Shown: positions 45,329 to 55,985, counted from the stretch's first letter. The stretch is 64,000 nt of DNA from Ornithodoros turicata (GCF_037126465.1 NC_088206.1:49270841-49334840), one strand, 5' to 3'. Notes: generated by a model not told the origin, from the letters alone. Numbers and translations are program-made.

Positions 45329-45525
45329 AGGATTCATGAGGCGGCACCGCGCAATATCCCAGGCGTGAAGCGCCGGCCGCGTGGCGTTTCCACTCACCAC
45401 GTGGAACCGCTCACCGTGTATTTGTTTATCACCACCAACTCCTCGAAAAACGTGTGGAAACGCCTGCGGCCGCCGCTTCCAGTCTGGGACGACGCGGCGC
45501 CGTTCCAAGAAACGCATGTGTGAAT
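45329..45525. mobile_element. GC-rich foldback element
   Basis: Left GGATTCATGAGGCGG, GAAGCGCCGGCCGCG and GGCGTTTCCAC are mirrored by GTGGAAACGCC, GCGGCCGCCGCTTCC and TGTGTGAATCC. Its GC content is far above the surroundings, and the several overlapping ORFs are artefacts of symmetry. Confidence 0.55.
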
Positions 45526-46147
45526 CCAGCTTTTTCCAGCTATGCGAAAGGGACGCGATGTAACGCTGTAATTTTATGTAAATTTATATAGGGAAACTCG
45601 GCAACAATTCTGCTCTTCTTGATTTCTACTCATCTACTTGCAAGCATTTTCCGAAAATGTGGATTAATTCCTTTCGCACTTTTTGTCAACACCGAGCAGT
45701 GAGACGTGGAGGGATACCAATTACAATCTACTTTAAGAGCACTTGAAAGTACCCGTACGAAAATTCCTGAATCCGAAACCAATCAGGTTTCTTCGATCAG
45801 ACCTGATTCCGGACTGAACCCAAAATTGGGCGGGAATGACGATCAGGAATTATTCAGGAATGGGGTATCAGGATCTATTCCGGTAATTTATTCCGGGACT
45901 GAATGGGTCCTGAACTCGAAACTGAATGTAACCGGAACAAACTCGCCATTTATCTGATCATACCCGGATATGCGCCTGATAGAATACAGGATGATTCCTG
46001 AATGAAAACGGAGAGCGCCTGAATAATTTCGGAAGAAATGCTGAATCCATGGTGGTGCATGCATTCGCTTGCTATAAACCTTTACTCGAGTGGATCTATT
46101 TGAAAACAACAAAAATGTGACTAGACCAGCAAGAGATGCAAGCAGGA

Positions 46148-46660
46148 TTAGTGTGAAACCTGAAATCGGGCTACTTGACCATGCGCCCTTGTCGTGCCTT
46201 TACATACTACATGCATGAATGGAACACAAAGTGTAAGATTGTCGACAATTTTATTTCCATGGTTTCGTTCGCCTTTCAATTCACTTAATTTGGTCCCAAT
46301 AGATTTCAGTAGAGCCGGGGCGACGCCTTCCATTCCTCTCGTCCTACGTTGTGTGACTGAGTGACTTCTGCAAATAAGGCACGCACATGAAGACATAGAA
46401 AGAAGTCACTAAGCGGAATCGCGGCACGAATACTTATGGCAAGACAACTTACCGTTTTGGGAGGAGAAGGCTTGTCTTGTGGTAATCCAAGAGAGCGCTG
46501 ATGCGATCGAGTTGGTTCCTATATCGATGGACGACATGGCATGGAACACAGAACGCATGACACAACACACACGCAACCGCTTTCTCAGGAAGCGCAAGCA
46601 AATTCCTGTTGCATTGTTCAATTAAAACGTCAATTTCATCATGGAGTGCAGTCTTGTCGT
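46148..46660 (-). CDS. Two-exon C-terminal gene fragment, unknown protein with Cys/His cluster
   Basis: Exon 46660-46453 has a textbook acceptor (CTTTCTTTCTTGCAG|) and donor (ACG|GTAAGT). The next exon, 46367-46148, has acceptor TTATTTGCAG|. The split codon CG|A keeps the frame, giving about 140 residues to a TAA at 46148. The first exon carries D-E-I-D-V-L-I-E-Q-C-N-R-N and a C-V-L-C-H-A-F-C-V-P-C-H cluster that could bind zinc. The two CxxCH motifs look like cytochrome c sites, probably by chance. The second exon is basic at first (T-Q-R-R-T-R-G). An upstream open segment 46819-46737 has its own donor (TCTG|GTAAGT) and K-R-V-L-V-G-E-L-E-Y-A-D, but its phase is off by one base at a TTTT run. 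No family recognised. The exons sit inside a putative transposable element, so this may be captured or element-encoded. Confidence 0.48.
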
Positions 46661-46819
46661 CTGCAAGAAAGAAAGACGAAGTGATGAAGGAAAAAGCGCA
46701 CGCACGAAACACACACAGTAAGAAGCGGCCACTTACCAGAAATATTCATCAAATATTCTTCTTGCTTGTCAGCGTACTCTAACTCCCCTACCAGTACACG
46801 TTTCACTGTTGTAGTTTTC

Positions 46820-47760
46820 TATGTGGAGCACGCACGCACACACACACACACAAAAGCGTTGTCTCACACGAGGACGTCTTGATGCTGACGATGGCGAATG
46901 AACCCTGTCTGGGCCTAGCACTTCAAATGACTACGGAGGTCAGGTGACCTACTGATAATATTCCAAAAATAAGTATGGTCCCTATCAGCCCGAAGGGAGC
47001 AGCCGTGCAGAAGGGGAAGGGGCAGTGTATGCTTCCCATTGAGCTCTGGAATTTCCCGCTGACCTAAAAAGTCGAAACCAGTTTAGCTCCTCGTACACTT
47101 TTGTCCAGAGGGACGGCAATGTACGTGTGGTTTGGTGATTCCGAAGCCAAACGGAACTTTTGCAACACATCCGTATTATCAAGTTATCAAAAAGAAAAAA
47201 ATACGCATGATATATTAAGCTTTATTGCTTTTTGTCAACCAGTTTACGCATTAGTTATCAATCATATCATACTGTGCATTTCCGGCATTCACTGGTGTCC
47301 CTTTTGCCTGCCCAGAAAGTTATCTCAGCAATAACAATTAATACTAATTCGTGGTTTTACGTCAAACATAAGCTTAACATAGTCCCGCGCTACGAAGGTC
47401 ACTTCACCTGATCGTCCTGCAATCACATCATCTCATCGCTGGTTCGTCTGGCCATGCACGGAATCTCGAAATAGTGTACACACAGCACGTGGCTCCAGAA
47501 AAATGTTCCTGGGTGTATTGTGTTGAGGGATCCCGAGTATTTGCTCATCTTGAATGTATTTCCGTTTCTGCTGCTGCTATAATCGTGAAAAAATGTTTTG
47601 CGGGATTCCGTCGATAACGGTCGTAGATACGCTACATATAATTTAATAATTCCAGACTTTGAGGGGAACGTGATCGAGGATCTCTGTAATCATGTTCCGT
47701 AATATCTATTGCCACACTTGAAATATTTTCAAAGATTGTCAAAGGAATCCCGGTTGACGA
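46820..47760. other. No further exons identified; (CA)n at 46836-46852
   Basis: Sequence between the upstream segment of the 46.1-46.8 kb gene and the right subterminal repeats. No open frame joins it with a correct phase. Confidence 0.35.
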
Positions 47761-48421
47761 CCAAGTATCAGGCACGTCCTTCCGGTTTGGTTCAGGCGGA
47801 TTCAGGAAAGCGCCGTCCGGAATCCGGCTGGACCTACGCCGGAATGTCCTGATAGTGCCTGAACAGTGCCGGATTCCGCCGGAATCAGCCGGATAGTGCC
47901 CGGAATCAGGTCTGATTCAGGTTATTCAGGAAGTTTCGTACGGGTACTTTGCCAGGTACTTTAAGTAAATTTGCAATGTGGTACTTTGAACTGTACTTCC
48001 CGTACCCACGGTGCCAAGTACTCTGTACTTTACTTAGTAAGTACAGTTTTTAGGTACTTTGCCCATCACTGCATAACACTGATATGAACACACAGTTTTT
48101 CATCGAAGTACAATTCGGAAGAAGCACCGGGTAACATTAAAATCCGACTCCTACGTTAGAGGAGCGTGACATGTTCACATTTTTCTTACTATCAGGCTGT
48201 CGAACAGGAACCGAAGCCAGGAACGGCACCGCTATGTTTTCCCGAATCGTAACCCAACCGATTCACTATTTTTTTTCCACCATGGACCTGAACCGGAACC
48301 AGGACTGAGAAGTACTGTTCCGAAGCGATTCGGCAAATGGTTCAGCGTTATTCTGTTATTTATTTATTTTTTCGTGAGGCGCTTGGACAACGATGATATG
48401 AAAGGTGTGGAGGACAACCTA

Positions 48422-48766
48422 CGCTCTAAAAAGAGAGCTTCACCGTATAGCACGCTCCTACCTAACCATCATCCCGAGTGGCAACGTTATCTCCCTTGAT
48501 TTAATGAAAACGGGGGGCGTACGCCATTTTTGTGGCAATTGATCTCTACCCGAGAAACGTCATCATGACGTGGTAGACAGACTGAAATCGAAACAAATCG
48601 GTTCCATCATCTGTTATCACACCATCTCTGCATCATTCCTTCATATGTTATCACACCATCTCATCTCATCCTGGCTACAGTCGTGACGCTGCCCACATAA
48701 GTCAGGCCAACAACGGCAAGCCGGTTTTCGTCACCACCACCACCACCAACACCATTTTTAAGAGTG
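48422..48766. mobile_element. Foldback MITE, copy 10, in left arm of repeat 1
   Basis: CGCTCTAAAAAGAGAGCTTC ... ATTTTTAAGAGTG between TA dinucleotides (48420-48421 and 48767-48768). The opposite arm at about 49516 has the uninterrupted site CCCTAGTCGAGG, so the TA was duplicated on insertion. It contains a SINE tail (48672-48755) in its right half. Confidence 0.8.
48672..48755 (+). repeat. SINE tail, type 1
   Basis: GTCGTGACGCTGCCCACATA, GGCCAACAACGGCAAGCC and (CACCAC)n, matching the SINE 3' end. Confidence 0.6.
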
Positions 48767-48954
48767 TAGTCGAGGGCTAAAGCTGCCTCATATGCTGTAA
48801 ATGTTATTCAAAATTCCATCTACACTCTAAAAACAGAACTTCACCGCATTGCACGCGCTGCGCCAATCATTGGTATTGGAGGAGTACGCCTTTTTGTGTT
48901 GGTTATTAAATATCCAAGTTTTCCAATCATTAAACATATCCCCCTAAATTGACA

Positions 48955-49239
48955 GAGGGGCGGGGGGGGGGGGGGGGGTAATGACAGAACTGGCTCGCCG
49001 TTGTAGGCCACACAGAAGTGTGCAGCGTCACTACTATAGTAAAAAAAAAAAAACGGATGGAGGATGAAGGGTGGAGATGCGTAGAGGGTGCGTGAGTCCG
49101 TTGAGGGCTGCATAGGGCCAAAGGGGTCGTTGGGCACGACCCGCCTCCTGCAAAAAGAGAACAAGGTTTCTTGCTTTAGCGGGACGTTCGGCACGTCACC
49201 CCTAGAACCGATCTTGAATAGTTGAGAGTTGGTGAGTTG
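48955..49239 (-). mobile_element. LINE 3' end insertion (same family as 19197-22580)
   Basis: Minus strand starts with a broken C-terminal coding piece (L-T-N-S-Q-L-F-K-I-G-S-R-G-D), continues through the 3' UTR and ends with a C-run. AAATTGACA is duplicated at 48946-48954 and 49240-49248. Confidence 0.8.
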
Positions 49240-49248
49240 AAATTGACA

Positions 49249-49340
49249 CAAGGTGGTGGAGGCTCGCCGGTTGTCGGCCTCACAGAGGTGGGCAACGTCA
49301 CGACTGACCCATTGGGGGTGTGCGTCCTGAGCCGACTTCT
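49249..49340 (-). mobile_element. SINE tail insertion next to the LINE tail
   Basis: Minus strand AGAAGTCGGCTCAGGACGCA, then CGTGACGTTGCCCACCTC and CGACAACCGGCGAGCC, ending CACCACC. Flanked by AAATTGACA (49240-49248) and AAATTAACA (49341-49349). It used the same target as the LINE tail. Confidence 0.75.
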
Positions 49341-49612
49341 AAATTAACACAAAACGGCATATGCCCCATTCTTTCTTCGAATCAGAAACCTGATAACCCT
49401 ATCACTCGTGGCAATGGTCGGCGCAGCGCGTGCTATGCGGTGAAGTTGTGTTTGTAGAGTGTAGATGGATTTTGAATAACATTTGCAGCATATATGAGGC
49501 AGTTTTAGCCCTCGACTAGGGTTTCATCCTTGTATGTTTCATCCTCGGTATCATCCTTGTCCAAGCGCCTCACGAAAAAAATAAATAAATAAACAATAGA
49601 ATAACGCTGAAC

Positions 49613-49888
49613 AAGAACAACGACAACAATAAATGATGACGATGAGATGGGGTGTTTCACCGCGGTGGTGCGGTACTTTACCACATTGTAAGTGGAACAT
49701 TATGTGAAGATGATGAAGGTAGGATGAAAACACAAGAAAGAACTAAAGCGTCTGGAGCAATCCAGTGGACGACAGGAAGTCCATGAACACGTGAAGAACC
49801 CGACGATGGAGCACATGGTCTTCATAGGGGCCAATGAGTGCAGCTAAGGTGAGCGGCCTGTTGCTGATACGGGCATGCTCATCACACC
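49613..49888 (-). mobile_element. Retroposon of the (GTT)n-tailed family, full bounded copy
   Basis: ATAACGCTGAAC is duplicated at 49601-49612 and 49889-49900. The insert begins AAGAACAACGACAACAATAA (its 3' tail on the minus strand) and includes GATGGGGTGTTTCACCGCGG. No coding frame. The opposite arm of repeat 1 lacks it. Confidence 0.75.
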
Positions 49889-50193
49889 ATAACGCTGAAC
49901 CGTTTGCCGAACCGCTTCGGAGCAGTACTTTTAATCAGTTCCAATTTAATTTCAAGGTTCCAATTCACTTTCAAGGTGGCCAAAAAAAGAAATAGTGGTT
50001 TGGTTCGGTTCCGGTTCGGGAAAAAATAGCGGTTCAGTTCCGGTTTTTGGTTCGGGTTCGACACCCTGGCAGTAAGAGAAATGTGAACATGTCGCGCTCC
50101 TACAATCTAGGAGTCGGATTTAAGTGATGTTACCTGGTGCTTCTTCCGAATTGCACTTCGACGAAAAAGATTGTGTCCATAACTGTCTTATGC

Positions 50194-50423
50194 AGTGATG
50201 GGCAAAGTACCTAAAAATTGTACTTCCTAAGTAAAGTACCGAGTACTTGGCACCGTCGGTACGAGAGGTACAGTACAAAGTACCATATTGCAAACATACT
50301 TAAAAGTACGGCAAAGTACTTTAAGAGTACTTTAAAGTACTTTGCCAGGTACTTTTACTTTAAGTACATTTGCAATATGGTACTTTGTACTGTACCTCTC
50401 GTACCCACGGTGCCAAGTACTGG
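50194..50423. repeat. Short inverted repeat of GTACTTT motifs
   Basis: CAGTGATGGGCAAAGTACC (50194) begins a run of GTACTT motifs mirrored around 50333 (AAAGTACTTTAAGAGTAC). The right half is a direct copy of 47945-48030. The terminus recalls CAGTG-type hAT ends. Confidence 0.6.
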
Positions 50424-51912
50424 GACTGTCAGCCCAGGCGTTGGGTTTCAATATAGAGTTCTGTTTTTGTCGAAAGGATGTGTACTTGGTAATGTAAGGT
50501 AAGACCAAAAAATTTAGGGGTTCGGTTCACGTTCAGGGAGGTTGGTTCGGTTCCGGTTCAGTTCCGGAGCACAGAAATAGCGGTTCGAACCGGTTTATTC
50601 GGGGACGGGGTATATGTTTATGAGAATGAAAAAAAAAGAGGAAATGTCAGCCAGGCTAATGCCGGCTGGCTATTCCAAAAAAGAAAGAAACTCAAAATAA
50701 ACAAAAAGAAAAAGAAAGAAGAAAAAGAAAGGGGAAAAAGTTCGGGTTCGTAACGGTTCAGCGCACTGCAGAAAAAGTGCCAACATTCTCTGGTAATACG
50801 CTGGAGTGTACGAAACAGGTGTAAGCTTTCCCACCAAACAATTAAGTCAATGGCGTTGTCATCAAGCATTGATTTATTTAAGATATGCATGGTGAGTTGA
50901 TGACAACCCAAGCGCGCACGTGATTTGTTGAACCCAAGCAGAAGGAGTAAGAAATTACTTGAAGTGAAGAAGTGAGTAACTTCTTAGAATTACTAAGAAG
51001 TTATGGAATAATTAAGAAAATGTTAGTAAAATAATGAGTACATCTTATAGTACCTACTTACTTTAAAGTAGATTGTAGTTCTATCATCACCACCACCTAT
51101 GTTTTTAGAGTGTACATGTGAATGTAGTACACGATGCTCGTAATCCTTTTAGTCATGCGCTTTGTGTCTTTGTGTTTAGGTCAGGCCCCACCTGTGAGTC
51201 GTGTTTCTAACTTTGTAGTGCAAAACTTATTTTCGTTGCTTCGCGACCTTGATCCGCCTACGCGATCTGAGCACCACAGAAAGTAGGTACTATACTAGTA
51301 AAAGATGTACTCATTATTTTGCTAACATTTTCTTACTCATTTAAGTAACTTCTTAGTAATTCTTAACTTCAAGTAATTTCTTACTCCTTCTGCTTAGGAT
51401 CAACAAACCATGTGCGCGCTTGGGTTGTCATCAACTCACCATGCATATCTTAAATCAATCAATGCTTGATGTCAACACCGTGTGACTTGTTTCGTGGGAA
51501 AGCTATCCTGTTTCGTACACTCCAGCGTATTACCAGAGAATGTTGGCACTTTTTCTGCAGTGTGCTGAACCGTTATGAACCCGAACTTGTTTCCAATACT
51601 TTTTGCTTTTGCTTTTTGTTTATTTTGAGTTTCTTTCTTTTTGGAATAGCAAGCCGGCATTAGCCTGGCTGACATTTCCATTGCTTTTTCTTTTTTCATT
51701 CTATCAAACATATCCCCCCCCCTCGAATGAACCGGTTCTAACCGTTATTTCTGCGCTCCGGAACTGAACCGGAACCGAACCAAAGTCCCTGAACATGAAC
51801 CGCACCCCTAAATTTTTTGGCTCGACATATACCTTACCTTACCTTACCAAGTACATATCCTTTCGACAAAAACAGAACTCTATATTGAAACCCAACTCCA
51901 GGGCTGACAGTC
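50424..51912. repeat. Large inverted repeat 2, arms about 640 bp
   Basis: Left arm 50424-51073 and right arm 51283-51912 are reverse complements with scattered differences, for example GACTGTCAGCCC / GGGCTGACAGTC at the outer edge, TTGGGTTTCAATATAGAG and AGAGAATGTTGGCACTTTTT. The central 210-bp spacer contains a truncated MITE end (TTTTTAGAGTG-TA at 51101-51113). Confidence 0.85.
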
Positions 51913-53279
51913 GCATGCATACGCTGAAACAACATCACACACAACCTGATACCGCCCATGATTTATAGCTAACTCTCCCTCCATACATGCTGGATATAAA
52001 AGGCAGGATGACGAATGTCGAAGGATGCGTGACCAATTTTTGAAAAACGTCTCTCATCATTGCATAGAGGTTTCCCAACCCCGTGCAGACGGTTTCGTTG
52101 GCGACGACATTAGTTCCGCTCCCCGAGTTTACGCTTTGTGGACGTCAACCCCGAACGATGAGACCGCGCGTCGTGTGACGCTGCTTCTAAAGACCTTGGC
52201 ACTGGGACGCCGTGTCTGGGAACTTCACCTACCACATCCTCCACGTCCTTACGGAGGGCTCATTTTGTGTTGGCTTCTCCTGTTTTTAAGGCGATTATTT
52301 TATAGGGCCGACCGCCGTGTACATACGGTCCTAGCTAAATTGGCCCCGTGACGGTGACCACATGGCATAAAATTTAACAGAAACGATGGTCCTAAAAAGC
52401 TATCGCATTTGAACGGGTTTGACACAATGCCCAAGATGCAGCCAATTTTTTATTTTGACATTAGTTTTATTCTGTTTTCGTCTGCACAGTGTGAAGCGTA
52501 TTCCGTGTGTCCATCACAACAAGAGTAGTAGTAGTAAGAATAATAAAGCTCGTTGATATAAGCCAGAGAACTTAACAGGCACCCCAGCTCCACAACCGGG
52601 TTTCAGTTATTTTGCACTCTGAATGCCCTCGCTTTGCCAAACCTCCTAAAGCTCATTCTAAAACCAGAGATCGTTGTCTACCACTTTTTAAAACAGAGCT
52701 CGGTGACATTCGTTTGTCCTCGCAGCACAGTTTACTTCCTGTTCAAATAATCCACACATGGACTGTTTCGATGCTAATTATTAGTTACAATTACTAAAAA
52801 ACAATTAACAACATTATTATAAACAATTACTAATTATTTTCCGATGACCATGTTTTTGTCGTTCACTTCATTGCATATTACTCACTTTTTGCTGTTGCAC
52901 TACCATATGATCTTTGCTTACTCCATGTTACGACTAGTAACTGCTGGGGCCCCCAGTTCGCTACTGTATCTCGAAGCCAATGTCATCCTATAGCAACTAC
53001 ATTAAAATGAGACTTGATATTGATTATGTAGACCTGATATTATGTTTATAAGTTGATCGTGCCAACAACAACTTTATTTTGAGATGGAGAGTGGGGAGAT
53101 TCATCGCCAGTGGCGATACTCTACCCCATTGCTGGTGGGGATGTGGGGAATAAAATAATGAGCCCCTTCACAATAACGACCGAAGTCCGATCGTGCCATC
53201 CCAGCTGCGGATGGCCGTTGCGTCTTAGTTGGGACTCATCGGTGCAGCGCAAGGAATAACCCTTGGGAATAATACTAAT
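51913..53279. other. No supported gene; retroposon tail at 53060-53135
   Basis: A plus-strand frame (52025-52351, 108 codons) is open but has no motif. GAGTGGGGAGATTCATCGCC and GGCGATACTCTACCCCATTG (53088-53133) match the family at 49613-49888. Confidence 0.4.
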
Positions 53280-53602
53280 AGAAAGGCGTCACATTTCCTT
53301 GAGTTTGAGAAACACACAAGACGATGAGGTCATGTTGGACAACACAAGGGAGGCGGGGGCGAAATAGCTCGCCGTTGCTGGCCACACACGAGTGGGAATT
53401 CGTCAGGACTATAGCCAAGTAAAGAAAAGGGGAAGATGAGAGTTGCAGGGTGAGGTAGAGGGTGAGGTGAGGACGACACAAGACTCAAACGAGAAATACA
53501 AGACGGTACAATGAGAAGTTTGAGTTTACAGTTGTCTTATGTTGTCCTCATCGTCTTGTGTGTTCCACAAACTCAATAAAATGTTACCTCTTTCTACACT
53601 AC
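53280..53602. mobile_element. Foldback element carrying a LINE tail
   Basis: Left AGAAAGGCGTCACATTTCC and CACACAAGACGATGAG are mirrored by CTCATCGTCTTGTGTGT and TGTTACCTCTTTCT. The LINE 3' end is nested at 53349-53470. Confidence 0.6.
53349..53470 (-). mobile_element. LINE 3' UTR insertion (third copy)
   Basis: Minus strand CTATAGTCCTGACGAATTCC, then GGCCAGCAACGGCGAGC, matching the tail of the LINE at 19197. Flanked by GGACAACACAAG (53337-53348) and GGACGACACAAG (53471-53482). Confidence 0.75.
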
Positions 53603-54452
53603 ACCAGCTCGCTTGCATCATTTTAAATTCTTCATTCACTATTATTTACATGGTTTTGATTTCATATTGATAACTCATACCAGGGGTTTTAAACGCGGGT
53701 AACTGCGGGGATAACGAAGGGGAAAGCAAATGTGAAAAGAATTTGAGACGAGTAGGATTTCGTTGAACACGTGGTGATTTGCTATTGGCCATAAAAAGCA
53801 AGTCATAGTCAGTCAACTTTCTCATTCAGAACACACTCACACATACAACCTGCTCGTCATCATATATGTGTGAGGAGGAGATGTGGGATGCTTGTGCGCT
53901 CAAGAAATAACGTTCCGCAATTTAAAACCTGTTGCTCGTGCTACTTCAACCCTTTCCGTAATTAAAGCGTAAACGACCCTATCGCAGCCCTAACCGACCA
54001 ATATGGAGGTGACAACTAGATCTATCGTCAGTCTATTGTGCTCAAAATATGGCTTCCCTGTACTCGTACATCAGTAAACGATGTAGTGGAACACTATCTT
54101 CAATTTTTCTACAGCGGGGGGAAATCTATTGATTTTGGCAGGAAACGTCAGCCAGAAAGGACGGCTTGCTATTCCTTGATATTCTACAGGAACCCTGATC
54201 TGCAGGAACCTGGAGAATACTGGCGAAAGGTGTCGAAATTGCTCTTTTTGCGTTCATGTACACACAACTAATTCTGCATCCGTCTGCAGTGACTCTTTCA
54301 CCGACATCTTTAGCTTCGTGTAGAAAATATCTAACTTTTGAAACGAATGGCGGTCTTGAAACAGCATTTCACAATAAAATTCGGGACAAAATAAAAAAGG
54401 TAACGTATCTAGATTCCACGCTTAACAACATCGAGTGACAGCCATTTGAAAA
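53603..54452. other. No supported gene
   Basis: AT-rich DNA. Short frames only. Confidence 0.35.
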
Positions 54453-54621
54453 AGTTCCAGGGAGCAGCGCATGGCGTGCCGGGAAATGCTGTGCAAAACG
54501 ACAGCGATTTGCTATCGTCTCCGATCGTCGTCGTCGTCGTACTGGTGTATGCACTGTCGCTGTCGTTTTGCACAGCACTTCCCGGCATGCCCTCCCAGGG
54601 CGCGCGCTGCTCCCTGGAACT
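54453..54621. mobile_element. Foldback element with CGT-repeat loop
   Basis: AGTTCCAGGGAGCAGCGC and TGCTGTGCAAAACGACAGCG are mirrored by CGCTGTCGTTTTGCACAGCA and GCGCTGCTCCCTGGAACT. Loop is CGTCGTCGTCGTCGT. Flanks TTGAAAA and TTGCAAAA may be an aged duplication. The ORFs on both strands here are symmetry artefacts. Confidence 0.65.
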
Positions 54622-55985
54622 TTTGCAAAAGGCACATGAGAGTGAGTTTCCTTCCTTCCATATAGTGTGCCGATTATTCATTCTGTTGCGCAAGAAATAA
54701 ACTGGGGCGACGCAACCTCCCAAGTAAAAATCTCACACTATCTCACTCTTCCATATTGTTTATTACATAAAGACTTGCTCCAAACCTGGAAAGGTCTTGC
54801 TACGAACTTGCTCCCGTTCGTAGTAAAAAATGTGGACCACCGTCTTCATCAGTGAGGAACGGCTCTATCCTCACAGTATGTGCATGCTTTACCTTAGATT
54901 CTTCTGTACAGCAGTGTAAGGATCGCTTACTTTGCCATTGACAACCGCCGCATTTACCATTGATGCATCGAATTTGCTTTACTTTTTGGACACCATAGGA
55001 CTTCGGTCCTCACTGTGAGATGACTCATTCCTATATTTTTTTATTTGGTTTGATATATTTCAGCACATTACCGCCAGCGATGGGGTATAGAGTGTCGCCC
55101 CTGGCGATGAAACTCCCTAATCACCATAATTAAAATAAAGTTGTTGTAGTTGTTTCCACGTTTTTAACGGTTTTGCATCAGTGTTGCCTGTTGAAACGGG
55201 TCCCTTTATAGGGAAGCCTTGAACACGCCATAGGCACGAAGTGTGTATCGAAGACCTCTTTCTGGACCTCCTTGACGGAAGTTTCCCAGACTCTTTTGTG
55301 TACGCTTTACCTCAATGACCCGCAGATTCGACGATGCTTTCGCGAGTCTCCCGATCGTAGCCAATAAAAGAAATACGCCGGCGATCTCCCTCTTTCTTTA
55401 TTCGAGGAAGGGAAACGGCGGGGATGTCGCATTCAGGATTTTTTTTTCTCTTCTCCGTTTTCTTGTTGTGGGAGCGGATCGAGTCAGTGACGGTGTGCTC
55501 TTCTTTGGTCAAGTGCAGGTGTTTTCTGTAGGACAGCACTGGGACAGAATATACCCTCCTGCTGCTCCACGTGAAAGGCGGGGCCTCTCCGTAATCCTCC
55601 AGCACCGGCCATCAGAGGGTGTGGGCTCGAATCCCACTGCTGGTGCCTTTTCTTCAACTGCCATTATGCAGTTGTGAGGCTTGTGTTGTGTTTGTCCTTG
55701 TATATTTAATTGTCTCATCTACTACTACGCTTCTCCGTAAGGCATGCTCCGGGTCCAACAGTCAAACGCGCTTTCGCGCTTTCCCTTGCCCTGCAGAGAG
55801 AACGGGAAATGCACCCTCCTGTTAGCAATGCACGTCTCAATAATTGGGGTTATAAACTTTATATGTAATTTATATAATATATATATTTATAGGTACTAGA
55901 AAAAACGAGAGGCAGACAAAGAAGGCATAGAAAGTAAGAGAAAGGGTGAAAAGTTATTTATTTACATGTGAAGAGTTAAGGAACA
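54622..55985. other. No supported gene; retroposon tail at 55070-55145 and tRNA-like B box at 55628
   Basis: GCCAGCGATGGGGTATAGAG and CGATGAAACTCCC (reversed relative to 53.1 kb) are the (GTT)n-tailed family. GGGCTCGAATCCCACTGC at 55624 is B-box-like, but no A box or SINE body was recognised. Confidence 0.4.

Larger units (their letters stand above)
45735..47965. mobile_element. Putative DNA element with repeated CCGGAATCAGG subterminal motifs
   Basis: Both ends carry an inverted AAAGTACCCGTACGAAA followed by TTCCTGAAT and ATCAGACCTGATTCCGG. For about 250 bp inside each end the motif family TCAGGAAT / CCGGAATC / ATTCCGG recurs many times, as expected for clustered transposase binding sites. 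CAGTGA-starting sequences further out (45696 and, reversed, 48074) may be the true termini. The interior encloses the spliced frame 46148-46819. Confidence 0.45.
48823..49461. mobile_element. Foldback MITE, copy 11, at the centre of repeat 1
   Basis: CACTCTAAAAACAGAACTTC ... GTGTTTGTAGAGTG between TA dinucleotides (48821-48822 and 49462-49463). It has grown by two nested tail insertions (48955-49239 and 49249-49340). Confidence 0.8.
47945..50270. repeat. Large inverted repeat 1 with nested insertions
   Basis: Left arm 47945-48820 and right arm 49464-50270 are reverse complements after removal of insertions: shared blocks include GTACTTTGCCCATCACTG, CAATTCGGAAGAAGCACC, GACATGTTCACATTT, GGTTCAGCGTTAT and CGTGAGGCGCTTGGACAA. 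The innermost arms meet as CCATC-TA-GATGG around a MITE. Core arm length is about 530 bp, with visible divergence. Confidence 0.75.

Noticed and set aside
45200..45563. Overlapping frames on both strands
   Set aside because: They coincide with a GC-rich foldback, where symmetry produces open frames on both strands.
46500..46600. Two CxxCH motifs as a cytochrome c
   Set aside because: The motifs overlap within twelve residues and lack the surrounding cytochrome fold sequence.
54369..54723. Several 60-104 codon frames
   Set aside because: By-products of the foldback at 54453-54621; the same sequence is read in both directions.
55605..55670. tRNA-like GGGCTCGAATCCC stretch
   Set aside because: Only the B-box half is convincing; no target duplication or known SINE body nearby.
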